Below, piece after piece: positions 16,262-25,748 of a stretch of 64,000 nt of DNA (the first letter of the stretch is position 1; every line of letters begins with the position of its first letter). The stretch covers positions 1 to 64,000 of the forward strand of contig NZ_NXGI01000021.1 of assembly GCF_002993025.1 (NCBI RefSeq), in the 5' to 3' direction. The notes below the pieces were generated by a model. That model searched no databases and was not told the origin of the DNA. It saw only the letters and a program-made list of their open reading frames with translations. The stretch comes from Arcobacter cryaerophilus gv. crypticus (lineage in GTDB: Bacteria > Campylobacterota > Campylobacteria > Campylobacterales > Arcobacteraceae). A program made the position numbers and the translations under genes.

Positions 16262-16915
16262 ATGTTAAAAAACCTAAAAATCAAAAACCTGTTACTGATT
16301 TTTACAGCAGCTATTGTATTTGGTGCTTGTGCATCTAAAAGTGAGCAAGAGTACAACAAACCAGCACTTTATTGGTACAATAAAATGATGATGCAAATAG
16401 GAATGAATGATTTAGATGAAGCAGATGATACTTACACATCTTTAGAGAGTGAACATAGAAATTCACCATATATTCCAACAGCTATACTTATACTTGTAAA
16501 TGCACACATGGCTGATGAACAGTATGCTTTGGCAAATTTTTATTTAGATGAATATATGAAAAGATTTAGCTTGAGTAAAGATATTGATTATGCAAGATAT
16601 ATGAAAATTAAAGCAAATTTTATGGGATTCAAACAACAATTTAGAGATCAACAGCTAATAGATGATACTTTATCACATATTATAGATTTTAAATACAAGT
16701 ATCCAAATTCACCATATATGCCACTTGTTGATACTATGAATGCAAGATTATTTATGGCAAAAGCTTCTATGGATAAAGAAATAGCTGGTTTGTATGAGAG
16801 AAGAGATAAACCAAAAGCAGCAGAGCTTTATATGGATAAAGCAAAAAATTCTTGGGTAGATCCAAATGAAATAAAACCAGTAGAAGTACCATTTTACAGA
16901 GCAATTTTTGAATAA
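16262..16915 (+). CDS. bamD: BamD-like outer membrane assembly lipoprotein
   Basis: An outer-membrane lipoprotein of 217 aa in the BAM complex, which inserts beta-barrel proteins. The signal peptide ends in a lipobox (FGAC, Cys23 after the chosen start), and TPR-like helices follow (for example YWYNKMMMQI, YIPTAILILVNAHMADEQYALANFYLDEYMKRF). The start was placed at the second ATG because GGAG lies 6 bases before it; the ATG 12 bases upstream would overlap that site. It is followed by lon, as in Campylobacter. Confidence 0.88.
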   Translation: MLKNLKIKNLLLIFTAAIVFGACASKSEQEYNKPALYWYNKMMMQIGMNDLDEADDTYTSLESEHRNSPYIPTAILILVNAHMADEQYALANFYLDEYMKRFSLSKDIDYARYMKIKANFMGFKQQFRDQQLIDDTLSHIIDFKYKYPNSPYMPLVDTMNARLFMAKASMDKEIAGLYERRDKPKAAELYMDKAKNSWVDPNEIKPVEVPFYRAIFE

Positions 16916-16959
16916 AAATTATATAAAAAATGTATAAAATAAGGGAGTTAGAGTAAGAT

Positions 16960-19377
16960 ATGCAATTAGAAAATTATGGTAATTTTCCACAAACAATACC
17001 ATTGATTATAGAAGATGAGATTTTTTTATATCCATTTATGATTACACCTTTGTTTTTAGAAAATCAAGAGAATATAAAAGCGGTTGAAAATGCAATAGAG
17101 TTTAATAGACTTGTTATGATAGCAGTTTCAAAAGCAGGAAAAGAAGGTGTTAGAGAAAAAGATAGTTTTTATGATGTTGGTGTAGTTGGAAATGTTATGC
17201 GAAAAATATCTTTACCAGATGGTAAGGTAAAAGTTCTTTTTCAAGGTGTTTCAAAAGCAAAAATAATAGATTTTGAACCAACTTCTAGTATATTCGCTAC
17301 TGTTGATATTCTTGCAGAAGAGACACAAAATGATATTGAGTTGAAATCATTAATAAATATTTTGATTGACAATATCAAAAAATTATCAAGACTAAATAAC
17401 AAATTCCCAAGTGACTTAATAAAAGCAATAGAAGAAAACGATGTACCAAGTAGAGTTGCTGATTTGGTATCTTCTGTTTTAAAAATAAAAAAAGATGAAG
17501 CATATAAGATTTTTTCAAATATAAATTTGGAACAAAGAATTATAGGAATTATTGAGATTGTAAAAAATGAGATAGAGTCATACAAAATACAAAAAGAGAT
17601 AACTCAAAAAGTAAATTCAAAAATAGAAAAAAGTCATAAAGATTATTTTCTAAAAGAGCAAATTAAGGCTATTCAAAAAGAGTTAGGAGCTGATAATCAA
17701 AAAGAGGAAGATATAAAATCTTTCAAAAAAAGATTAAAAGCTAAAAAATGCTTTATGGGTAAAGAAGCTTATAAAGAGACAAAAAAGCAAGTAGAAAAAC
17801 TAAGCAGAATGAATGCAGACTCACCAGATGCTTCACTTCTTCAAACTTATGTTGAGATGGTTTTGGATATTCCTTTTGGAGAGTTTGCAAATTCTAAATT
17901 CTCAGTTTCTAGTGTAGAGAAGCAACTAAATAAAGACCATTATTGCTTAGAAAAAGCAAAAGAGAGAATAGCAGAGTATTTTGCAGTAAAACAGCTTTTA
18001 GAACAAAGAAATATTGAAGATTTAAAAGCAAAAGGTACAGTTCTTTGTTTTGTAGGACCTCCAGGTGTTGGTAAAACTTCACTAGCAAATTCAATAGCAA
18101 AAGCTCTTGCTAGACCACTTGTAAGAGTTGCTTTAGGTGGAATGGAAGATGTAAATGAACTAAGAGGTCATAGACGAACTTATGTTGGAGCAATGCCAGG
18201 AAGATTAATCAAAGGTTTGATTGATGCAAAAAAAATGAATCCAGTTATTGTTCTTGATGAGATTGATAAATTAGGAAGTAACCACAGAGGTGACCCTTCT
18301 GCTGTTATGCTAGAAATCTTAGACCCTGAACAAAATCATGAGTTTAGAGATTTATATCTTAATTTTCCAGTTGATTTGTCACAAGTTATTTTTGTTTCAA
18401 CTGCAAATGATATTAGAAAAATTCCAGCTCCGCTTAAAGATAGAATGGAGTTTATAGAGCTAAATTCTTATACTCCAAATGAAAAATATCATATTGCAAA
18501 AGATTATTTAATTCCTCAAGAACTTGAAAAACATGGACTTAAAAAAGATGAGGTGAGTATAAATAAAGGAACTATTGAGCTAATTATTGCAAAATATACA
18601 AGAGAAGCAGGAGTGAGAAATTTACGAAGAGTATTTTCAAAAATATTTAGAAAAGTTGTAAAAAAGATATTAGAAGATGAGACTATTACAAAAGTAACAA
18701 TTGGTACAAAAGATTTAAAAGAGTATTTAGATAATCCGATTTTTGAGATAGAACCAGCTGATAAAATAGATGTTGTTGGAGTTTCAAATGGTTTAGCTTG
18801 GACAGCTGTTGGTGGAGATATTTTAAAAATAGAAGCGATAAAACTAAAAGGAAAAGGTGATTTAAAAGTAACTGGAAACTTAGGTGATGTTATGAAAGAG
18901 TCTTCAATTATCTCATATTCTGTTGTAAAACATCTAATAGATAACAAAATTTTGAAAATAGATGAAAAAGATATTCCAAAAACTTTTAAAGAAAAAGATG
19001 AAAAAGAGTTAGTTGATTGTAGTGAAATTTACAAAAGATATGATATTCACTTACATATTCCTGAAGGTGCAACTCCAAAAGATGGACCAAGTGCTGGAAT
19101 AACAATGGCTTTAGCTTTGGCTTCAGTTTTAAGTAATAGAAAAATAAAAGCAGATGTTGCAATGACGGGAGAGCTTACTTTAAGTGGAAAAGTTCTTCCA
19201 ATTGGTGGTTTAAAAGAGAAATTAATAGCTGCTTATAAAGCAAAAATCAAAAAGGTTTTAATCCCTAAAAAGAATTTTGAAAGAGATTTAGAAGAAATAC
19301 CACTTGAAGTAAAAGAGGCTTTAGAGATAAAATTTGTAAATAATATAGAAGATGTTTTAAAAGAGGCACTACTTTAA
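16960..19377 (+). CDS. lon: ATP-dependent protease La (Lon)
   Basis: A cytoplasmic ATP-dependent serine protease of 805 aa that removes misfolded and regulatory proteins. The N-terminal substrate domain is at about residues 8-200. Walker A GPPGVGKTS is at 366-374 and Walker B VIVLDEIDK near 426-434. The protease domain has the catalytic Ser711 (DGPSAG) and Lys754 (GGLKEK). The length is normal. The GGGAG ribosome site is somewhat far (about 14 bases) from the ATG. The stop codon overlaps the rhomboid ATG (TAATG), so the two are probably translated together. Confidence 0.97.
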   Translation: MQLENYGNFPQTIPLIIEDEIFLYPFMITPLFLENQENIKAVENAIEFNRLVMIAVSKAGKEGVREKDSFYDVGVVGNVMRKISLPDGKVKVLFQGVSKAKIIDFEPTSSIFATVDILAEETQNDIELKSLINILIDNIKKLSRLNNKFPSDLIKAIEENDVPSRVADLVSSVLKIKKDEAYKIFSNINLEQRIIGIIEIVKNEIESYKIQKEITQKVNSKIEKSHKDYFLKEQIKAIQKELGADNQKEEDIKSFKKRLKAKKCFMGKEAYKETKKQVEKLSRMNADSPDASLLQTYVEMVLDIPFGEFANSKFSVSSVEKQLNKDHYCLEKAKERIAEYFAVKQLLEQRNIEDLKAKGTVLCFVGPPGVGKTSLANSIAKALARPLVRVALGGMEDVNELRGHRRTYVGAMPGRLIKGLIDAKKMNPVIVLDEIDKLGSNHRGDPSAVMLEILDPEQNHEFRDLYLNFPVDLSQVIFVSTANDIRKIPAPLKDRMEFIELNSYTPNEKYHIAKDYLIPQELEKHGLKKDEVSINKGTIELIIAKYTREAGVRNLRRVFSKIFRKVVKKILEDETITKVTIGTKDLKEYLDNPIFEIEPADKIDVVGVSNGLAWTAVGGDILKIEAIKLKGKGDLKVTGNLGDVMKESSIISYSVVKHLIDNKILKIDEKDIPKTFKEKDEKELVDCSEIYKRYDIHLHIPEGATPKDGPSAGITMALALASVLSNRKIKADVAMTGELTLSGKVLPIGGLKEKLIAAYKAKIKKVLIPKKNFERDLEEIPLEVKEALEIKFVNNIEDVLKEALL

Positions 19378-19940
19378 TGAGTTTTGTAGCTAAAAAAGAT
19401 TTTAGTGTTACAAATGTGATAATTTTTATCACTCTTGTAGCCTATATTATTCAAATTAATATACAAAATGGCTCACTTTTTATGGGATTAAACCTATATT
19501 TTTTGGTTGGTGGATTTTATTGGCAACCACTTACTTCAATCTTTTCTCATGGCGGGATTGCTCACCTTGGAATGAATATGTTTGTTTTATGGCAATTTGG
19601 AAATCTTATAGAAAAAGCTCGTGGTAAAAAAAGATTTATAATATTATATTTGTTTACAGGTATTTTAACTTCTCTTTTATCGTTTTTATATATTTTTTAT
19701 ATTGATATTCAAGTAAACTTAGTAGGAGCAAGTGGTGCTATATGTGCTATTTTAGGTTATATTGCATATTTTGATAAGTATCAAAGAAATGGAATAATAA
19801 CTTGGATTTTATTAATCTCCGTTGCTCCTCTTTTAATAGGACTTCCAATTGCTTGGTATGCTCACTTTATAGGTCTTTTTGTTGGGTTTGTGTATGCAAT
19901 TATTGAAAAAAGATTTTTCCCTTTAATATCTTATAGATAA
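19377..19940 (+). CDS. Rhomboid family intramembrane serine protease
   Basis: An inner-membrane protease of 187 aa with six helices. The family marks are complete: HGGIAHLGMNMFVLW (the His and Asn side of the active site), the catalytic Ser in GASGAICAILGY, and the catalytic His in WYAHFIGLFVGF. It cleaves membrane proteins inside or near the bilayer; the substrate is unknown. Its start is fused to the lon stop, and bamD lies before lon, suggesting an envelope and protein quality-control operon. Confidence 0.92.
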   Translation: MSFVAKKDFSVTNVIIFITLVAYIIQINIQNGSLFMGLNLYFLVGGFYWQPLTSIFSHGGIAHLGMNMFVLWQFGNLIEKARGKKRFIILYLFTGILTSLLSFLYIFYIDIQVNLVGASGAICAILGYIAYFDKYQRNGIITWILLISVAPLLIGLPIAWYAHFIGLFVGFVYAIIEKRFFPLISYR

Positions 19941-20012
19941 AAAATCAATACAAGTGACATGTTTAAAATAACATAAAATTAATTATATAAATACATTATA
20001 TGAAGGTTGAAA

Positions 20013-20237
20013 ATGATAGATAAAAAGTATGAAAGATATATTTTTGCCCTTATTATGGGTACTATTATGAGTTTTATAATGAGCTTTATAATCTCATTTA
20101 TAAATTTAGGATTTATTGATGGTTTTTTCATAAAGTGGATGGAAGCTTTTTTTAAAGCAGCTGTTTGTGCAATTCCTATAATATCCTTTGTTGCTCCATT
20201 TGTAAAAAAAGTTGTTGTAAAAGTCATAAAAGAGTAG
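20013..20237 (+). CDS. DUF2798 family small membrane protein
   Basis: A protein of 74 aa with two membrane helices (about residues 10-32 and 44-65). The text ERYIFALIMGTIMSFIMSFIISFINLG and the FIKWM segment match DUF2798, a family of unknown function. The start is the ATG after AAGG; an in-frame TTG six bases upstream is not needed. It stands between the rhomboid and the EamA transporter genes. Confidence 0.75.
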   Translation: MIDKKYERYIFALIMGTIMSFIMSFIISFINLGFIDGFFIKWMEAFFKAAVCAIPIISFVAPFVKKVVVKVIKE

Positions 20238-20273
20238 ATAGATTTTAAATACAATTAAATTTAGAGGTAAACT

Positions 20274-21149
20274 ATGAAAATTTTGAGTTTTGATTTAAAA
20301 CTTATAGGATTAATTTTTATAGTTTTACTATTTTTTGCTTCAAATTCGATTTTGGCTAGAATGGCTATTTTCACACAAAATATTGATGCCTTTTCTTTTA
20401 CTTTTGTAAGAATTATATCTGCTATGTTTGTTCTTTTAGTGATTTATTTTTATAAAAATAAAAACATAAAAATATCTCTAAAAACCAACTATCTTAGTGG
20501 ATTTATGTTTTTTTTATATGCAATTTGTTTTTCATACTCATATATAAATATGCCAGCTGGTATTGGAACTTTGATTTTATTTGCGGTTGTGCAATTATCT
20601 ATGATTATTTTAGCTCTATTTTTAAGTGAGAAATTAACTTTAAATAAAATTCTCGGAATAACCATAGCTTTTGTTGGATTAATATATCTTTTGTATCCAA
20701 AAGCTGATTTCACAATCTCATATTTTCATACTTTTTTGATGCTTTTATCAGGAATTGCTTGGGCAATATTTAGTGTCCTTGGAAAAAAATCAAATAATGC
20801 AATTTTAAATGCAAGCGATAGCTTTGTTAAAGCTTTTATTTTTTCAATATTGTTTGCTATTTTTTATCTTTTCTTTTTTGAAAATAGTCTTAAAATAGAT
20901 TTTTATACTTCAATTTTAGCAACTATTTCAGGTTCAATAACAACTGCTTTTGGAGTATTTATTTGGTATTCAATTTTACCAAAAATGCAGATTATGACTG
21001 CAAGTATAGTTCAGTTAATAGTACCAATAATAGCTATAGTTTTAAGTATTATTTTTCTTAATGAAACTTTTACTTTTGAACTTTTTATTTCTACTATTGT
21101 TATACTTTTAGGAATTTTTATAGCTTTATATAAAAAAAGAAAAACTTAA
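20274..21149 (+). CDS. EamA/DMT family transporter
   Basis: A drug/metabolite transporter superfamily protein of 291 aa with ten predicted helices in two EamA halves (about residues 8-140 and 150-288). The late motif LIVPIIAIVLSIIFLNETF is characteristic. These proteins usually export amino acids or other small metabolites; the substrate cannot be told. An AGAGG ribosome site precedes the ATG. Its end overlaps the convergent AEC gene by four bases. Confidence 0.85.
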   Translation: MKILSFDLKLIGLIFIVLLFFASNSILARMAIFTQNIDAFSFTFVRIISAMFVLLVIYFYKNKNIKISLKTNYLSGFMFFLYAICFSYSYINMPAGIGTLILFAVVQLSMIILALFLSEKLTLNKILGITIAFVGLIYLLYPKADFTISYFHTFLMLLSGIAWAIFSVLGKKSNNAILNASDSFVKAFIFSILFAIFYLFFFENSLKIDFYTSILATISGSITTAFGVFIWYSILPKMQIMTASIVQLIVPIIAIVLSIIFLNETFTFELFISTIVILLGIFIALYKKRKT

Positions 21150-22069
21150 TTTATATAAAAATATAAAACTAATGGAATATAAAACAGCGATATAACAGTT
21201 GAGATAAACAAAGCCACACTCATAATTTGTGGTTTTACATTTAGTAAAGTGGCTACCGTTACAGTATTTCCAGCAAGAGGTACAATAGAAAACAGAAACA
21301 TAACAGTATATAAACCATCATTTAAAAAATGAATATAGTTTTTATCTATAAATATAAATATTAGGATACAAACTGGCCACACAACAAATTTTATAAACAT
21401 AGCATAAGAGATGAATTTTATATCAAAAGAGCTATCAAATCGAACTTTTTCAAGTCCCATACCTACAATCATCATACCTAAAATCGTATAAGCACCTTTT
21501 ATATATTCATTATAGTTCACAAATATTTCAGGCAGTTTTATTTCGCATAAATTAAATATAACTCCTAAAATAAATGCATATAATACTGGAAGTTTAAGCA
21601 TTTTTAAAAGGCTTTGTTTTGCACTAAAATTACCTTTAGCAGTAATATAGTATCCAACTGAGTTTTGATATAAAAGTGAAGCTAAAACTGTAAATATAAA
21701 AACATCAACCATATTTGGTTCTAAAAAGAGTATTGCAAGTGGAATTCCTATATTTCCTGTGTTTCCTGTTGAAGTACTAAAAGCTAGCAGATTTGCAGTG
21801 TTATCGTTATAAATTCTTTTAAAATATGCTAAAAGAGTAAAACTTAAAATTGAACTAAAAATAAAGAAAAATAGTGGTAAAGATAAAGTTGCTGCACTTA
21901 AATTTATATTTATAGTTGCTGTAAAAATTATTAGTGGAGATAATAAAAAAAGTAAAATTTTTGCAACAGTTTCTTTGTCACATTTAAGTAAATATGTACT
22001 TAAAAATCCTAAAATAATACTTATGTATAAAGGGATTATTTTTCCTAATAGAGTAAAAAAGATTGACAA
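21146..22069 (-). CDS. AEC family (auxin efflux carrier-like) transporter
   Basis: An inner-membrane protein of 307 aa with about ten helices in two halves. It has the AEC family layout: STSTGNTGNIGIPLAILFL in the first half and SIVPLAGNTVTVATLLN in the second, each a broken-helix region. Bacterial members move malate or other organic acids; the substrate here is unknown. The start is UUG with GAGG eight bases upstream; the nearby ATG is in another frame and meets a stop quickly. Confidence 0.85.
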   Translation of the reverse strand: MSIFFTLLGKIIPLYISIILGFLSTYLLKCDKETVAKILLFLLSPLIIFTATININLSAATLSLPLFFFIFSSILSFTLLAYFKRIYNDNTANLLAFSTSTGNTGNIGIPLAILFLEPNMVDVFIFTVLASLLYQNSVGYYITAKGNFSAKQSLLKMLKLPVLYAFILGVIFNLCEIKLPEIFVNYNEYIKGAYTILGMMIVGMGLEKVRFDSSFDIKFISYAMFIKFVVWPVCILIFIFIDKNYIHFLNDGLYTVMFLFSIVPLAGNTVTVATLLNVKPQIMSVALFISTVISLFYIPLVLYFYIN

Positions 22070-22129
22070 AACATAGCCTCGAATTAATTTTTTGCAATTA
22101 TATATTATTGAAGCTTTAGATGTAGATAC

Positions 22130-22148
22130 TAAGAGCTTTTAGCTCTTA
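22130..22148 (-). terminator. Hairpin after the biotin carboxylase gene
   Basis: TAAGAGCT-TTT-AGCTCTTA is a perfect 8-bp stem 14 bases past the stop codon. No U run follows on the minus strand, so it may be an RNA-stabilising or weak termination hairpin. Confidence 0.4.
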
Positions 22149-22162
22149 ATATCAATAAATTA

Positions 22163-23611
22163 CTATCTTGTTGCTATATTTTTTGAGTTAATTGTAGCTA
22201 TTAGTTTTTTAAGATTTTCAATTTTTCCTTCTTCTTCTTGGATATTGTCTTGACTATTTAAAGTGAAAATATCCATTTTTTTATCAAGGTAATTTGTAGT
22301 AAATTTACCATCTTTAAAATCTTGATCTCTAACTATTTCTCTATGAAGTGGAATATTTGTTGGGAAACCTTCAATATAGAACTCATCTAAAGCTCTTTTT
22401 GCTTTTTTAACACAACCTTCCCAGTCTATTGCCCAAACAATTAGTTTTCCAACCATTGAATCATAGTTTGGTGGAACTTTATATCCTGTATAAAGTGCAG
22501 AATCAAGTCTAACACCAGGACCTCCTGGTGTTAAATATTTTTCAACAGTTCCAACAGATGGCATAAATCCTTTTAGAGGATTTTCAGCATTTATTCTAAA
22601 TTCTATAGAGTAACCTCTAAAATTAATCTCTTCTTGTAAGAAAATCATTTTACTACCCTCAGCAATTTGAATCATTCTTTGAATAATATCAACTCCTGTA
22701 ATAGTTTCAGTTACAGGATGCTCAACTTGAACTCTTGTATTCATCTCAATAAAGTAGATATTGTCATCTGGATCAAGTAAGAATTCAACAGTTCCAACAC
22801 TTTCGTATCCTAGTTTGAACATAGCTTTTGTAGCAATTCTATACAACTCTTTTCTTGCTTCATTGTTTAGAAGTGGTGATGGAGCAATTTCAATAACTTT
22901 TTGGTGTCTTCTTTGAATACTACAATCTCTTTCACCTAGGTGTAAAACATTTCCATATTTATCAGCGATAATTTGAATTTCTATATGTCTTGGATTTTCA
23001 ACATATTTTTCAATAAATGCTTCACCACGACCGAAATATTTTTTTGCTTCATTTGAAGCACTTTCAAATAGTTCTTTGAAGTCTTTTTCTTCTCTTACTA
23101 TTCTCATTCCTCTTCCACCACCACCAAATGCAGCTTTGATAATTACAGGAAAACCAATCTCTTTTGCAATTCTTGCACCCTCTTCAATATCAGTAATTGG
23201 CTCATCAGTACCCTCTAAAACAGGAACTCCAACTTTTTTCATAGCTACTTTAGATGCCATTTTATCACCAAAAAGTTCTATATGTTCTGGTTTTGGACCA
23301 ATAAATATAAGCCCATTTTCTTCACAAGCTCTTGCAAAATCAGCATTTTCACTTAAAAATCCATATCCAGGGTGAATTGCATCACAATCAGATTTTTTAG
23401 CTATTGATATAATTTTTTCATAGTCCAAATATGCTTGAACAACATCTCCCATAATTGGATAACACTCATCTGCTTTTCTTACCCAAATACCTTCAATATC
23501 TACTTCAGAAAATACTGCAACACTTTTAATTTCAAGCTCTTTACAAGCTCTTATTATTCGTAGTGCAATCTCTCCTCTATTTGCAATAAGTACTTTATTG
23601 ATTTTTTTCAT
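22163..23611 (-). CDS. Biotin carboxylase subunit (acetyl-CoA or pyruvate carboxylase)
   Basis: An ATP-grasp enzyme of 482 aa that carboxylates biotin on a carrier protein. Visible are the start VLIANRGEIALRIIRA, the glycine loop AAFGGGGRGMRIV, RDCSIQRRHQK, and the metal/biotin segment FIEMNTRVQVEHPVTE. It carries about 35 more residues at the C-terminus than a typical AccC (about 445), a length seen in the separate PycA subunits of epsilonproteobacterial pyruvate carboxylase. I therefore do not choose between accC and pycA. No biotin carrier or carboxyltransferase gene is adjacent. Three ATTGNCAAT-like palindromes lie upstream. Confidence 0.88.
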   Translation of the reverse strand: MKKINKVLIANRGEIALRIIRACKELEIKSVAVFSEVDIEGIWVRKADECYPIMGDVVQAYLDYEKIISIAKKSDCDAIHPGYGFLSENADFARACEENGLIFIGPKPEHIELFGDKMASKVAMKKVGVPVLEGTDEPITDIEEGARIAKEIGFPVIIKAAFGGGGRGMRIVREEKDFKELFESASNEAKKYFGRGEAFIEKYVENPRHIEIQIIADKYGNVLHLGERDCSIQRRHQKVIEIAPSPLLNNEARKELYRIATKAMFKLGYESVGTVEFLLDPDDNIYFIEMNTRVQVEHPVTETITGVDIIQRMIQIAEGSKMIFLQEEINFRGYSIEFRINAENPLKGFMPSVGTVEKYLTPGGPGVRLDSALYTGYKVPPNYDSMVGKLIVWAIDWEGCVKKAKRALDEFYIEGFPTNIPLHREIVRDQDFKDGKFTTNYLDKKMDIFTLNSQDNIQEEEGKIENLKKLIATINSKNIATR

Positions 23612-23676
23612 ATACTCACCTTTTAAAATTTTATACTGAGATTTTAGGGTATTTTTTTGATTTATTCTTCTTAATT

Positions 23677-23716
23677 ATTGTCAATATAATAGTTGGATAT
23701 TGCTAATATTGCCAAT
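23677..23716. promoter_or_regulatory. Repeated ATTGNCAAT-like palindromes before the biotin carboxylase gene
   Basis: ATTGTCAAT (23677-23685) and ATTGCCAAT (23708-23716) are perfect 4-1-4 palindromes, and ATTGCTAAT (23699-23707), directly abutting the latter, has one mismatch. They lie 66-105 bases upstream of the gene in a promoter position, suggesting binding sites for one regulator. Confidence 0.4.
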
Positions 23717-23726
23717 ATTGTTGAAT

Positions 23727-23764
23727 AAAAAAATCTTTAGTTTATACAGCTAAAGATTTTTTTA
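23727..23764. terminator. Terminator of the suf operon
   Basis: AAAAAAATCTTTAG and CTAAAGATTTTTTT form a perfect stem around a 9-base loop, U-rich in both directions. It lies about 20 bases after the last suf gene on the minus strand. Confidence 0.85.
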
Positions 23765-23782
23765 TTTAATAGTTTATTTATA

Positions 23783-24133
23783 TTACCAAGAAATAGCAGC
23801 TCCACTAGCTCCCATAACTTCTTTTGCTTCTTCGCTCATCATATGCATTTCCCAAACAGGTTCAAACACTAAGTTTACTTTTGCTTCATCAACTTCATCA
23901 ACAGCCATAGCAACATATCTTACTTGCTCAAGTAAACTATCTGCAACTGGACAAGCTGGGCTTGTAAGAGTCATATCTATTTCACAAAACAGATAGTTTT
24001 CTCTCTCTTCTAGTTCTATATTGTAAATAAGCCCTAAACTATAAATATCCACAGGGATTTCAGGGTCATAAACCTTTTTTAAATTCTCTATAATTCTCTC
24101 TTTTATTTCATCTTTATTAAAAATTCCACTCAT
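23783..24133 (-). CDS. sufT: SufT-like Fe-S assembly factor (DUF59/MIP18 family)
   Basis: A cytoplasmic protein of 116 aa of the DUF59 family: VYDPEIPVDIYSLGLIYNIE and the Cys-containing TLTSPACPVADSLLEQV are diagnostic. SufT proteins help maturation of Fe-S proteins and are often the last gene of suf operons, as here (15 bases after sufE). The conserved Cys in SPAC is the functional residue in relatives. Confidence 0.88.
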   Translation of the reverse strand: MSGIFNKDEIKERIIENLKKVYDPEIPVDIYSLGLIYNIELEERENYLFCEIDMTLTSPACPVADSLLEQVRYVAMAVDEVDEAKVNLVFEPVWEMHMMSEEAKEVMGASGAAISW

Positions 24134-24148
24134 AATTTATCCTTTTGC

Positions 24149-24556
24149 TTAAGCTTTTAAAGCATACTCTTTTATTTTTTTAATCATTCCAATAACACCA
24201 CTTTGTCTATTTGGAGTTATAACTTCGCTAAGTCCTAGCTCTCTTACTATGTCCATATCAACATCTTTTAACTCTTCTATTGTAGAGTTTGAGAAAATCT
24301 CTAAAATAATATAAACTAAACCTTTTACAATTATCGCATCACTTGTTCCATAAAAAAATAGTTTATCATCTTTTTTTTCACAAATTAACCAAACTTGAGA
24401 AGTACAACCGTGAACTAAATTTTCAGGAATTTGGTTTTTTTCATCAAAAGGTGGTAGTTTTTTTCCTAAATCAATAATATATTCATATTTAGCCAACTCT
24501 TCATCAAAAAATTCTAAATCTTCTTTTATATTTTCTAATCTTTTTTTTATACTCAT
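24149..24556 (-). CDS. sufE: Cysteine desulfuration protein SufE
   Basis: A sulfur-acceptor protein of 135 aa that takes persulfide sulfur from SufS and passes it to SufB. The acceptor Cys51 sits in VHGCTSQVWL as in other SufE proteins. The length and position right after sufS (3-base gap) fit. Confidence 0.93.
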   Translation of the reverse strand: MSIKKRLENIKEDLEFFDEELAKYEYIIDLGKKLPPFDEKNQIPENLVHGCTSQVWLICEKKDDKLFFYGTSDAIIVKGLVYIILEIFSNSTIEELKDVDMDIVRELGLSEVITPNRQSGVIGMIKKIKEYALKA

Positions 24557-24559
24557 TTT

Positions 24560-25747
24560 TTAATCCTTCAACATACTTAATGCTTTTTTTAGTGCAGCAA
24601 TAAGCTTATTTATATCTTCAAAATCATTGTAAAGTGCAAGACTTACTCTAATAGTTCCTTTTATTCCAAGTTTTTTCATAATTGGTTGAGCACAATGATG
24701 ACCAACTCTAAGGGCAACTTGTAATTTATCAAGAAGTATTGAAATATCATCATGCATAATACCTTTGAAATTAAAGCTTCGAGTACTGCTACAATCTTTT
24801 AAATTGTTATAAAAAATTATATCTGGAAGTTTTTTCAACTCATCATCTAGATATTTTAAAAGCTCATTTTTTCTTTTTTCTATATTTTCATATCCAATAT
24901 TTTGAATATAATGCAAAGCTTCTTTAAAAGCTATAACTCCAGCAATATTTTGTGTTCCTGCTTCAAACTTATATGGAGAGTTCAAAAAAGTAGTTCCCTC
25001 TTTAAAATCAACACTGTTTATAACAGCTCCACCTGTTTGATAAGGTTTTACACTTTCAAAAAATTTCTCTTTTATATAAATAGCTCCAACTCCTGTTGGA
25101 CCAAAAGTTTTGTGTCCTGAGATTGCAAAAAAATCACAATCAAGCTCTTGTACATCTATTTTAAAACTACTTAAACTTTGAGCTCCATCAATTAAGACAA
25201 CACAACCATAATCATGTGCTAAAGAGATTATTTTTTTGATATCGTGAACTTTTCCAAAAGCATTTGTAACATGAGCAATACTTACAAAAGAGTTTGGATT
25301 CTTTTTTAAAATCTCTTCAAAATGCTCAAAATCAAAATCTAAGTTTTCGTTACAGTTTACAACTTCAAGTCCAGAGTTTAAAAATCTACCTTGCATATGC
25401 CAAGGTACAATATTTGCATGATGCTCAAGGCTTGAGATAATAATTGTTTTAAACATATATGCAAAAGATGAAGCTATGAAATTTATACTTTCAGTTACAC
25501 CTTTTGTAAAAATTATCTCCTCTTTTTTGTTTGCATTTATAAATTTTTGTAAAACTTCTCTTGTATTTTCAAACTCAGTTGTGGCTTTATTTGCATCTCC
25601 AAAACTACTTCTATGAGTATTTGAACAGTATTTTGTATAGTATTCAACTGTTGCATCAATTACACTTTGTGGTTTTTGAGTTGTAGCTCCACTATCCAAA
25701 TATACAGTTTTTGAATTTGTAAAGTATGGAAAATCTTTTTTATACAT
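24560..25747 (-). CDS. sufS: Cysteine desulfurase SufS
   Basis: A PLP enzyme of 395 aa that removes sulfur from cysteine for Fe-S cluster building. The PLP lysine is Lys213 in SGHKTFGPTG, the active-site Cys352 is in VGHHCAQP, and the start YLDSGATTQKP is the family mark. The group II features (short loop around the Cys) agree with a SufE partner, encoded next. It begins one base after sufD. Confidence 0.95.
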   Translation of the reverse strand: MYKKDFPYFTNSKTVYLDSGATTQKPQSVIDATVEYYTKYCSNTHRSSFGDANKATTEFENTREVLQKFINANKKEEIIFTKGVTESINFIASSFAYMFKTIIISSLEHHANIVPWHMQGRFLNSGLEVVNCNENLDFDFEHFEEILKKNPNSFVSIAHVTNAFGKVHDIKKIISLAHDYGCVVLIDGAQSLSSFKIDVQELDCDFFAISGHKTFGPTGVGAIYIKEKFFESVKPYQTGGAVINSVDFKEGTTFLNSPYKFEAGTQNIAGVIAFKEALHYIQNIGYENIEKRKNELLKYLDDELKKLPDIIFYNNLKDCSSTRSFNFKGIMHDDISILLDKLQVALRVGHHCAQPIMKKLGIKGTIRVSLALYNDFEDINKLIAALKKALSMLKD

Positions 25748-25748
25748 A

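Noticed and set aside
20007-20012. TTG start for the DUF2798 gene
   Set aside because: The ATG six bases later has better ribosome-site spacing.
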